Positions 34,658 to 44,515 of a stretch of 64,000 nt of DNA are shown here, piece by piece (position 1 is the stretch's first letter; the number at the start of each line of letters is the position of its first letter). The translations under genes were made by a program, and so were the position numbers. The stretch comes from Hydractinia symbiolongicarpus (Eukaryota > Cnidaria > Hydrozoa > Anthoathecata > Hydractiniidae). The notes under the pieces were generated by a model. That model made no database searches. It worked only from the letters and a program-made list of their open reading frames with translations, and was not told the origin of the DNA. The DNA lies in NCBI RefSeq assembly GCF_029227915.1, contig NC_079883.1, positions 22,878,001 to 22,942,000 on the forward strand. The letters are read 5' to 3'.

Positions 34658-36149
34658 AAGAGTACACGAGACTGAAATTTGCCGTATAATAATAAGCCTC
34701 TGAATCTAAACTTTGGACATAACGTTTGTTTGAATAGCCTTTTTCATCTATCTCAGAAAATAAATAATGGTACCTGGTTAGTCTTCTGTAGGCAGTGGAC
34801 TGCAATAGTTTAAATTTGCAGAAGTGTCGGCCATGTGAACAACGTCCAAAGTGTCCTGACTGTACTTTACATAATGTTCGCATTATAGGGCGACCGTCTT
34901 ATTTTTCTGTGGACATTGACCAGTGAATAATGACAAATTTAAAGCGTTACTTTAGATAAACTTTGAAGTTACTCCTTAGCAGTAGAGCATGATAAGAACA
35001 TATCAAGCTGCAAAGAGTTGTAAAAACAAGAGTCTCCAGCCAGAGGAACAATTCTATAAGAAAAATAGTGCTGGAAATGGGTAAACGTAAAGAACCAAAA
35101 AATACGACTTTTAAAATTTTACTGTTTTTAAAATTTAACACTGTTTATAATTTTCAGAGTGTTAAATGGAAACAGTTAAAAGTAACAGTTAAATACTCCA
35201 CAAATGAATTTAAAAGTTAAAAAAAAGAATTTCTAGAGTCACTAAAAAACTGCTAAATATATTTTATAACCTCGTGCAACTATTATACATTTTATATCAA
35301 GTAGAAATATGTACTACTAAATAAATAAAAAAATCACAAACATAAAACAACAAAATAACTGCTGCTGGGACTGAAGAAAACTTTCCCGCTTCTTTTACTA
35401 AGCGGTTTAAGACATTGAGACTCGACTGAGCGTCGTTAAAGTTGGACTGGATAATTCCGAATGTCTCATTAAACATTGCCAGCCGTAATATTGTAACTAA
35501 TATACATGGATTTAAAAGGGATTTCTCTTCTAACTAACTTCTTTAAATTTTGTGTGAATCTACAACCAATAAGTATCTAAACAAACGTAAAACCAATAGT
35601 TCTCCACCAAGCAAGAACGTTATTTTTCTATTTAGTACAGACTACACAAAAAAATTATTCGTCACACAATTTCGCATAAACATCTGCACATGATTCACCA
35701 CTGTTATTAGAGAGGTATCCACCAAACCGTGTTTCACCATAATGTAATCTCAGCTCTTGTCCTTTGTAAACAGTGTGACTTGTTGCATTAAAGATGAGGT
35801 AGGGAGAGTTGGCGTTGTACCCTGGTACAGTAAAGAATCCGAGCTTTTTATGATACTTCATAGATGGGTAAAGTAGGTTGTTTTGATCATCTGTAAGTAC
35901 ACTTGCAACATTTCCTTCATTAAAAGGAGGTGAGTGATCACATCCCCACTTTGTTGGTGGTGTATTTTCTGCGCACCTTAAACCAGGTCCACCAACATGC
36001 ACCAATTTTATGTCAGTCATTACTGCGTCGTGTTGTATTTTAAATGTTCCATACTCGTTTGCACGTGCTCCAAAGCAGACATTACATTTCAATAAAATCC
36101 ATTCCCCTAAGAAATATTTTCACACTACTAATAATTCATTCTTTATTTT

Positions 36150-36790
36150 TATATTGAAGTGGACACTGTTGATAGTTATTAAGGTAAACGTATTATCAAA
36201 TAATCATAATGGAAATGAGCTGTTGCATTTTGACAAAATCTCACAAAGTACAACAACCTATCCAACAACTAAGTCACAGTAACTTTGTATTCCTGCTAGG
36301 GTATGTGCATGGTAAAGTACAATTAAAAAAGAGAAATACAAACCTCCAGAATTTGAGAAAGTTCTGAGTTCATCAAACATCAATTTTTCTAAGTGATCAT
36401 TAACGTAAAACAAACCTTCTACCTTAAAGGTATTGATAGTTATTGATAGTTTCTCATGGAAGAGGTTTTGCTATACAAAAGTTTAGTGTAGTGTTTCTTA
36501 TTAATATCTTAAAGACTAATTAAAAATGGATTAGATGATTGAATAAAGAACGAGTATGTATAAAGAGGGAGGATATTTGTTCAAATTCTATTTTGCATGA
36601 ATACGCGTGGTAGCTGCAAGCATAGATAGACTTATGTAAGTTTTTTAATTTCAACATTAGGTTTATTGTAGAAACATAGAGTTAGCATGTTGACATAAGT
36701 TGTTAGGTAATATATTATTTATGGTGAATCAATACAGCGCAATTTTAATTGCCTTTAAGTTTTTTGATTATCTATTAAAGTGCACATGTA
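36150..36790. other. Insertion of about 640 bases specific to copy A
   Basis: Copies 1 and 3 of the gene family share a flank here (a TCCTCAACTGTCATT-type segment running into TTTAATTTGTG) that in copy 2 is split by this stretch. It begins near GAAGTGGACACTGTTG. No coding sequence or clear terminal repeats. Confidence 0.5.
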
Positions 36791-37179
36791 GTAATGTCAT
36801 TTTATTCTACTCCATTTAATTTGTGTTTGTGTTCATGTTTTTTGAGTATGTTTTAAATTTTTCCATTCTTATCTTTCTTTTTTATTTTAAATTTCACTGT
36901 AAGTTTTAATTTCGAATTTAAAAAATAATCTAGAAGCTACAAACTAGATAATCTTAAAGCAGCTATAGCATATTATTATGCATTTTTATATATTTCAAGC
37001 GTATGAACCTTTGAAGTCTCACACAAGCAGACCAAGGCTATTAGAAGTCGAAATTGAGAATGGAACAAATAAATACATATATTTTTCTTCGTCTAACTTA
37101 CAACTCTTTGCAATAAGTTTAAACAATCTGGCTAAATATTTAAAATTCTGCTCTTAGAAAACATTTTGTTGTATTCTAC

Positions 37180-37366
37180 AATGATAGTCGGCGTTCCGGC
37201 TTCGCCCACCCTTTATATACCGCATTTGGTGTGTTCCGCTACTTGCGGAACAATCTTAAACAGACACAAAGACGTATGCGGGTATTGTAATTTAGATAAT
37301 TTCTGCTTCAAGAATAGTAAAAAAAGTAGATGCTCTTTACACTGTCTTAACGAAATAAACAAATGA
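37180..37366 (+). other. Conserved intron-2 element with hairpin and Cys-rich open frame (copy A)
   Basis: Antisense to the host gene and closely matched at 60767-60954. It includes TATATA, a perfect hairpin TGTTCCGC-TACTT-GCGGAACA, and an open plus-strand frame with eight or nine cysteines (VCSATC, CGYC, FCF, CSLHC). Whether it is translated is unknown; on the minus strand TATATAAAGG looks like a TATA box. Confidence 0.4.
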
Positions 37367-38801
37367 GAAAGAAAATATCGCCCCAAAAACAATGCAGGAT
37401 TAATAATTGAGAAATTGCCTTGTATTTGCCAATTCTGGAAAATTTGTGGAGTTTTTAAACAGAGACGAAGATTCACAAGATTTTGTTTTTTAATTTTATT
37501 TATTTCTAGTTCCTTCGCAATTCTTTCTTTACACGCAGTTTAAAATTCACTTCAGGCAAGAAATACAAGGACAATAATATTTCGGTTTATAATTCGCGAT
37601 CATTTATTCCGCAGTTTGAGAAATTTGAAGGACAAAGACATGATGTAAAAATCAGAAGGAAAATATACTGCCTTTGCGATGTTTATTTTTTAATTCTGAC
37701 GAGAATTGCTATGCAACTGTCCGTACAAAAGGAAAAGAAATTTTAATTAATATGCATCCTAGCTGAGTAATTTACACAGACTTGAAGAACATAACTCATA
37801 TTTTACCTTTGCACATTCCTTTGGTCGTATCTGTAAGAGCTTTCGTGGGTAGTGTCTAAATATCAACGTTAAGATTTTAAGGTGACAATAACACTTTCAA
37901 AATTCGGAAAATTTTTTTCACATAATTAGTTAGATAATTAAGTTATTTTTTCACTGTAATACAATTTTAGTGCTATAATACTTTTATCTTTCGTCTAATC
38001 AGTTTCAGCAATCCCCCTTTAAATTACAACGTCGTTAATAATTAATTTATTCTACGGAATACAGTTTCAGTGCAAAGTTCTTGTAAAGTTATACATCTAG
38101 ATCACAGATAATTTCTGCTGACCTATGGTCTTGACTTATTGAAAATTTTATCTATCACGTTTAGAAGTGGAAAAATTAGTTCCTAAACAAGCAGTCAACC
38201 TTTTCGTTAAGGATACGGTAGACCCTTTAAGTAAATTATTCAAAAATTTTTCGTAAATATAATTTCCATGCTAAGTTTCCTACAAGTTGCAAAAGAAAAT
38301 GTAGTTAGAGTATTATTTTGGTGGGATAAAAAACGGAAAATGTATTTTTTCGTAACATTCTCTTTGATCTTGTCTCGAATGTGAGTCAGGAATTTTAAAT
38401 TTTACTAAGACATCCATGCTCTGCATAAATATTAATGACTTCTTAAATACTAGAAATATAATTAAAAGCATTCGCAATCAAGTTTTAAGGTTCAGTATTT
38501 TTCATACTGCAAAATTACTGCCAAAATTTAAGTAATATGGGAAGGTTTAATCAGATGTTGAAAACAAGATTCATCATTACCATGCTGTCCTGTTAACATT
38601 TATTTTTCTATCATTTCATTTTTATTGTACGACTTAATTCATCTTTTACTTTATTATTTTTAAACTTGCTATGCTTTGTTTTTATACTGAGAATATTTTG
38701 AATCATTAATTATTCATCAAATAAATTTCCAACGCCACAAATTTTTAAAACTTTTTTTATCAAAACAATAAATTCGATCAATAATACACTGCAGAGTTGA
38801 T

Positions 38802-39122
38802 AACTCCCCTCCATTTTGTCTAAATCTGGCAAAACTATGTCTTTTAAATCCGTTACATGTATGGTCACACGGTCTTGCTCTTTTGATTCCGAAAATTAAA
38901 AATAATTATAAAAAAAATTATAAAAAATAATTATCGAGTTATCACCAAATGATTTATGAAAAGAGGTAAATTTGTTGCTTTTCGTAGTGTTTTAGAACAA
39001 AATCTTTCATAACTTTTGAAGGAATATTTTTCTTAAAAAAAATATGTAGGAAATTGTAGAGCTGAATAAAAGTAACACAATGAAGTATTTTTTAATAAAA
39101 ACAAAAATGCTGGAGGGGAGTT
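38802..39122. mobile_element. Possible MITE with AACTCCCCTCCA ends
   Basis: AACTCCCCTCCA at 38802-38813 and TGGAGGGGAGTT at 39111-39122 are exact inverted copies about 320 bases apart. The interior is AT-rich and non-coding. It ends four bases before the next transposon. Confidence 0.5.
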
Positions 39123-39126
39123 ACTT

Positions 39127-39270
39127 CAATGCGTGTACCCTTAGGGCCATTTGATTTTCAATTAAATTGAAAATCAAAAATCAAAATTTGTGAATAATTT
39201 TGATTTTCAATTCGATTTGAAAATCAAAATTCAAAATTCAGTTTAAAATTTCAAAATTCAAAATTCAAAA
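39127..39270 (+). repeat. Left terminal inverted repeat
   Basis: Made of CAATGCGTGTACCCTTAGGG followed by many TTTGATTTTCAA / AAATCAAAA units, so the arm also folds on itself. It matches the right arm without a difference to about base 144, where the right end carries extra AATTCAAA-type units. Confidence 0.92.
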
Positions 39271-39647
39271 TTTAAATTACGTGCAAAAGATCAAAAAAAC
39301 AGAATTCAAATTATAATTTCGCAATTTCAATTTTTGCTGGGTCAAACAATTTTTTTCATCTTCACAAAAAGAAGCTGGCCACCTGTAACCTTTGTCATAT
39401 TGTGAAATATCATGAACACAAACACCCGGCTATGATGCAGGACCTTTGGAAAGAGGTCACAGAACAATTTATACTTGACCCCCTGTCAGGTTTGCGCAAC
39501 TGTCCCGGACTTTCAACATCTTTCCTCGGGTGGCCAATCAAACTGAATCTTAAGGGCGAACAATTGATTTCTGTTCTGATTGATGCAATCGTTTACTCAA
39601 GGTTTTTACGCGCGCTTAGCCCTCAGATGTCTTAACGCGCCAAAATA

Positions 39648-41225
39648 ATGGATAACATTGACCGAGATTACATTGTAAATGTGGCTAAACAACATAAAAA
39701 CTTCAAGGAAATTAGCGAGTTTTTGAAAGCGACAAATCCTGGTGTTCGTGGATTTTCTGAACGTTCGGTTAAACGTTGCTGTTCGAAACATGACATCCGC
39801 CTACGTATAAACCAACAAAAAATAGAGAACATCGTGGCTTCAGCTGTTAAAGAGGTAAGCAAATTCACCTGTGCTTAGCGTATGAGTGCATGATGTGAAA
39901 CTGTACAAGTTATTGCTTATTTAGGTTGGTCCTACATACGGTCGCAAAATGATGACTGGTTACATTAAGCAAAAACACGGTTTCAATGTCAGTCAAAAAA
40001 GAATTGGAAAGGCCCTGTCAACTGTTTCGCCAGCATATCACGCAAGACGTCAAACAGATACCGCAAGGTCTGTTAATCCTATCCCTTACAGGGCTGACTA
40101 TTTTGGTCACAAACTTCATATAGACCAAAACGAAAAATTAGTAATGTACGGTACAACGCATGTCGTAGCATTGGACGGTCACAGTCGCTTTGTTGTTGCT
40201 GCTGTTACAATGCTAGTCAAAAGCAACCCCGTGATATATTCGCATATATACAGGTTAGAACATGCGCAATCAATTTCGCTTGATTCTAATTTAGATATAG
40301 CTACGCACGTAAAAATGCGCAGCAAATTCCAATTATTTGTTTTTATTTAGAAAGGTATTGACCACATATTGCATGTTTGACTAAGTTCGGGTGGACCACG
40401 GGAGAGAATTTTTTCTCATGCTGGGGATGCAGGAGTATCTGGCAAATATTCGTGGTGACCAATTAAGTTTACCTTATCAACAAACAGAATCGAAAAGGGT
40501 AAATTACTTTATTATTTCCAATATATTTTAAAAACATTTCGTTCTTTCATCACAAAAAAATACGAAAAATACGACTATCATCTTCTGCACAGGTTAACTT
40601 TTCATAAGTTTCATATATTTTCTAGAATCTACCAATTGAAAGATTTTGGGTTGAAGTTAATGGTCGAGTTAATTATCCAATCAAATCAATACTAGTCGAC
40701 ATGGACAATTCATTGATTATAGACATGGATAACAATATTCATAAGTTCTGCGTTTCTTTTGTCACCTGCAAAGTTGCAAACTTTGGGCTGCAAACATTGG
40801 TAAGAGCCTGGAACTGTCACCCAATACCTGGTAGGTAGATTATACAAGTCCTGGCATCCTGTTAACAACAACTATTCAGCTTCTTTGCACCTTTAAATTT
40901 TGTTTCAGGTAGAGGAGTTCCATTGAATATTAAAGAGATGACAACTCGATATCCTCCAGTGCAGCAGAGTAATGTCCCAGACACCGCAACAGCTATGCAA
41001 ATATACAACCAAACATATCAAGGACGGATTTCTGAGCCTAACCAATTCGGTGACGATCCTTTAAAAGACCATCCACAGTTTTTAGCTAATCGAAACAGAG
41101 AGTTTAATGAAATCTGTAATATTGAACAAATTTATAACGATGTTGTGAACGAAAATGATAGATCGTTTCGACATGCCGTACATTGTTTTATTGATATCAC
41201 TGAAAGATACAACGCTCTTTTGTAA
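39648..41225 (+). pseudogene. DDE integrase-type transposase of the two-gene transposon, one in-frame stop
   Basis: Five GT-AG exons join in phase: 39648-39854, 39925-40253, 40351-40498, 40626-40830, 40909-41225, 402 codons in all. The N-terminal part is a helix-rich, probably DNA-binding region (SVKRCCSKHDIRLR). The catalytic core shows LHIDQNEKLVMYG (first D at 40123), VALDGHSRFVVAA, VRVDHGREFFLMLGMQEYL (second D at 40394) and PIERFWVEVNGRVNYPIK (E at 40638), a DDE triad of the rve fold. The C-terminal part has VRAWNCHPIPGRGVPLNI. I recall similar uncharacterised integrase-core proteins from fish and corals. A TAA at 40382-40384 interrupts exon 3 just before VRVDHG, at a place where I recall a glutamine in relatives; it would remove the second D and E. 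Confidence 0.85.
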
Positions 41226-41252
41226 AATTGTCTTGTTGCTTTCGCGCTCACT

Positions 41253-41600
41253 TAGATAGATAGATGTGCATATTTTACATGGCTAGCCTCACAAATATCG
41301 AGGGATATACCCTGTCTATTATTTCCAGGAGGGGCCATGGCGTAGATGGAGAGTCCTAGAGTATTTAATGCTCATTTTGAGCTACGCAGACCCAATTAGA
41401 GCCCGCGCTCTACTAGACAACTCCCGGCAACATCCAACGGCCCACACAGTGTGCCATCTTCCCAATTTCCCTCACATGGCTTGGGTTAACCCGGGGCTAT
41501 GGTAACATTCACTCGCCCATGTTGAATCGCCGTCAAGAGGAATCGAACCCCGGTCTCCCGCACAGAGTACGAGAGCTATAACCACTAATCTACGGCGCCA
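41253..41600 (-). repeat. SINE family A, near full-length, inside the transposon
   Basis: On the minus strand: GGCGCCGTAGATTAGTGG, box-A-like TTAGTGGTTATAGCTC, box-B-like GGGGTTCGATTCC, core AAGCCATGTGAGGGAAATTG, and a (TCTA)n tail at 41253-41265. It lies just 27 bases after the transposase stop, between the two genes, so it arrived after the transposon was formed. Confidence 0.92.
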
Positions 41601-42572
41601 TTCTGCATTGTTATCAGGAAAAAATTTGAGTGGGAGAAAAAGTTTTAGTCTTCCTAGTAGGGATTAACTTTCCAAAAAAATATTCAAACGAAACATAAGA
41701 ATTTTTTTGTAAAAAGCATTTGAATTAATTTTTATCTCCTTTGACGTTTGTTACCCTGTTGTTGGTTGGGCGCACAGAAAGATCTTGCTTATGTACCCCC
41801 GGATTCTGTTGCGCGAACTCGCAAGATCAAGAGTGTTTTTAATCTTCGCTAAAGGTCAAGAGTGTTTTTAATCTTCGCTGAAAAACACTTGCGAAAGACC
41901 TGGTTTCTATTAACTTGAAATCAAAATGCTCCTTAACGATGTTTTGGACGTAAATATGAAAACGATTGCAAAAAAACCGTCGTCAGCCTGGAGTGTTTTT
42001 TAACATTGGTTAGCCTGAAATTTTCTTTATTTCGTTCTCATGCGTAAAGCATCTTTTTTATGGCAAATATATTCGCTTCCAGACTTTAAAGTTCATGCAA
42101 AATGCAAAAGACTGAAAAAAAGGATCTTTTTTCAGAGAATGTGTAATGTACCTAAGTATTGCCGCCACTTAAAAACATAAGTAAAACATATTGTGAAGAA
42201 TAAAATATATTTTGAAACATAAAAAATACAAGTTTTTACAAAATTAAAAATATTTACACTGTGACAGATAAAAACCGGGTCATAAAAAACAGTGGTAAGA
42301 AGATTTTTGCCTTCCTCTCTCCGTTTTAAGTATATAGTACATAAAATAAACTAAAAGCTAAAATAAATAAGAAATAATTTTTTGACATCGAACCGCCTTA
42401 AAACTATGTAAAGATAGTTTGAGTGATCGATCATCGTCAAATCAATAATGTAGAAAAAGGTAATTTTTGAGGCTCTATGAAGAAGGGTGCGCAAAGTCAG
42501 TAACGCTATCAATGTTAGTTTTGAAAAAGTATTCAGAAAGATTTTCAAAAGAACGATGGTGTTTTATAAAAT

Positions 42573-43983
42573 TTAATTCGGAAAGACAGAACGTATTTCT
42601 GCAAGCACTCCATCAAAATTATTAGTTTCAAAAATTGCGTCGAGTTCGTTGGACCTGCAATGTGGGCAATTTTGATTTTCTAAAAACCAGCGATCTACAC
42701 ATTCGCCACAACCAATTATTCTTCTGCAGCAGGAACCCATTTTCACCGGACTCCGGCTCAACCCACGACATATCAAGCACTCGAAGCTTTGTTTTGCCTT
42801 CTCACAGATCTTTACAGATGATAATGCTCGTTGTGCTGCCTCTCGTGTATCTTGGTCCACACAAGTTAAAATAACGCCAGATTGGACGAGGCTGGTGAGG
42901 TCAGCAAGTTTTTCCTTTATTTCTTCTAAAATAAATTAAATTTAAATATTTTGGAAGGGATGGATGTATTTTTAACGTGGAGAAAAAGTTACCTCTTTGA
43001 AAAATGATTAAAACATTAATTTTATTTAACTGTTTAGTAAGATTTTTATTTTTTTACATTTAGAAAAGTTGGCGACATTAAAATTATGTGTGCTTGTTCT
43101 TCGTGGCGTAAAATAATCAAATGTTTCGAGATCATTGGCTTTTACTGCATAAACCTTCCAAGCCGCGGCTTTCCAGAAGCTTATTCCTGTAAGAAGAAAG
43201 TGTTCTCTTTAAAACTGTGAAGAGGAAAAACAATTTTCAGTCCATATTCAAATATATATATACACACCTCTTGTGGCTGCGGAGTCCTCGTATCGTAAAC
43301 CACCTCCTTGCACTAACACCAACGTTCGATCTTCGAATCGTGTTTTTGCCATCTCCGTGATTGCGTCGACGTTTGCTTCTGCTTCCGTTATTGTTATAAA
43401 CGAAATTCGTTTCTGATTAACTGTAAAAAAGAAGAGTATTTATAATTTATGAATGTGTAAAATTAGAACGTTTAGTATAGAACAATATCAACTTACCGAT
43501 TTTTTTGTTCTCTATATCCGCCAGAACAACTTTTAAAACATAGTTCTCCGCAGCCGCACCTACACGTTTACGCGACATCGTGGACGAAGATGTATGCAAC
43601 ATTGTTGGCCTTCGAAACGCGCCGATGTCATTGACCGTTGATGTCGGTAGGTTTCTAACCTGAGTCATGCCTTGATGTGGTTCTCCCTCCACTTGGTAAT
43701 ACGTGCCAGAAGGCGACTCCCGAAGGCAATCAAACGTCCCATCCGGATTCGGAAATTCTGAGGAACCGAACTCCTCTGTTATGTACACCGATGTAACGTC
43801 AAGCTATAATAAACAAGAATGAAATTATCATAGTTCTTTGAAACTCTGCTAGTCTACAATGGTGTGAATAACGCATACCTTGTAAATCATTGCCAGTCTT
43901 TGGACTGATACTTGGCTTCTCCGCAGTGTTCTTTCTGTGCGATCCCCGTCACGGCCATTGTAAAAAATAAATGAAGAATCCAT
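42573..43983 (-). CDS. RING-finger protein of unknown role, second gene of the two-gene transposon
   Basis: Five exons read on the minus strand: 43983-43879, 43803-43497, 43420-43268, 43186-43058, 42925-42573. The start MDSSFIFYNGRDGDRTERT is followed by an unfamiliar region of about 200 residues (YITEEFGSSEFPNPDGTFDC, VTITEAEANVDAITEM, LVLVQGGGLRYEDS, FWKAAAWKVYAVKANDLETF). The last exon carries a RING-like zinc finger: CLIC, GSCCRRIIGCGEC, NCPHC. RING domains usually act as ubiquitin ligases; a role in transposition or host defence is only a guess. The gene lies within the TIRs and converges on the transposase. The junction of exons 4 and 5, with the splice sites that look best, reads TAA, so either another donor is used or this gene is also broken before the RING. 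Confidence 0.7.
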
Positions 43984-44371
43984 ATTTTATATCGCTTTCT
44001 ATCGTGTGCAAATTAATCCTGCAACTGACTTATCCCCCCTCACTGGAGGGATTATATAGGCATGTACCAGGACACACCAAAAAGGGGGTTAATGCAAGGG
44101 CTAGGCCCTTTTGAACCCACACGAAAAACAGTTTATACGACCCCCTAATTATGCCGCAGTTCAGGGGGTCGGCTAAAAAATGCGGGAAACCTAAATCTTA
44201 TTGCATCATAAATATTGTTACAAAATAGTGGTATGCAAGAATTGAACCACCTGTCAATTGTACCACCTGTCATTTTAAGTTTTGAAATTTTGAATTTTGA
44301 TTTTTGAATTTTGAATTTTGAATTTTGAATTTTGAATTTTGAATTTTGAATTTTGATTTTTGATTTTTGAT

Positions 44372-44515
44372 TTTTGAATTTTGAATTTTGAAATTTTAAA
44401 CTGAATTTTGAATTTTGATTTTCAAATCGAATTGAAAATCAAAATTATTCACAAATTTTGATTTTTGATTTTCAATTTAATTGAAAATCAAATGGCCCTA
44501 AGGGTACACGCATTG
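44372..44515 (-). repeat. Right terminal inverted repeat
   Basis: The exact reverse complement of 39127-39270. On its inner side it continues into a run of TTTTGAATTTTGA units (about 44283-44371), longer than at the left end. Confidence 0.92.

Larger units (their letters stand above)
35655..37855 (-). pseudogene. PAN-type secreted gene family, copy 2: exons 2 and 3 only
   Basis: Exon 3 (complement 35655-36106) encodes the full C-terminal module with VCFGARANEYGTF, HVGGPGLRC, KWGC, DDQNNLLYPS and a terminal LCDE, open throughout. A 49-base exon 2 (complement 37807-37855) reads TLPTKALTDTTKGMCK, starts in phase 0 and ends in phase 1, exactly as needed to join exon 3. No signal-peptide/PAN exon is recognised upstream up to 47 kb: duplicated sequence stops near 38775, and a MITE and a 5.4-kb transposon follow. 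I therefore call a 5'-truncated copy. A distant or diverged exon 1 would make it a live gene. Confidence 0.75.
33390..38775 (+). repeat. Segmental duplication, copy A
   Basis: Similar in the same order and orientation to 58045-62640. Shared landmarks are the CCTTGGTTGTTTATGTTTTT region, AACAACGTC followed by TGTCCTGACTGTACTTTACA, the last two exons of the PAN-type gene, the opposite-strand element at 37180-37366, and a long nearly identical run near 37850-38770. Copy A has about 640 extra bases at 36150-36790. Similarity stops near 38775. Confidence 0.9.
39127..44515. mobile_element. 5.39-kb two-gene DNA transposon with long identical TIRs
   Basis: The termini CAATGCGTGTACCCTTAGGG and its reverse complement begin perfect inverted repeats of about 144 bases. 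Between them are a DDE integrase-type transposase gene (39648-41225, +), a SINE, and a RING-finger gene (42573-43983, -), converging on each other. Identical TIRs point to a young insertion. No clear target duplication is visible next to the CAATG ends. I cannot assign it to a named superfamily; the transposase is of the retroviral-integrase fold, as in Ginger and IS3EU-type elements. Confidence 0.9.

Noticed and set aside
39402-39635. Open frame of 77 codons before the transposase as its N-terminus
   Set aside because: It ends in a stop before the transposase ATG at 39648 and has no splice sites that would join it in phase.
42635-42874. 79-codon plus-strand frame over the RING exon
   Set aside because: The antisense shadow of the RING exon, whose zinc-binding cysteines are clear on the minus strand.
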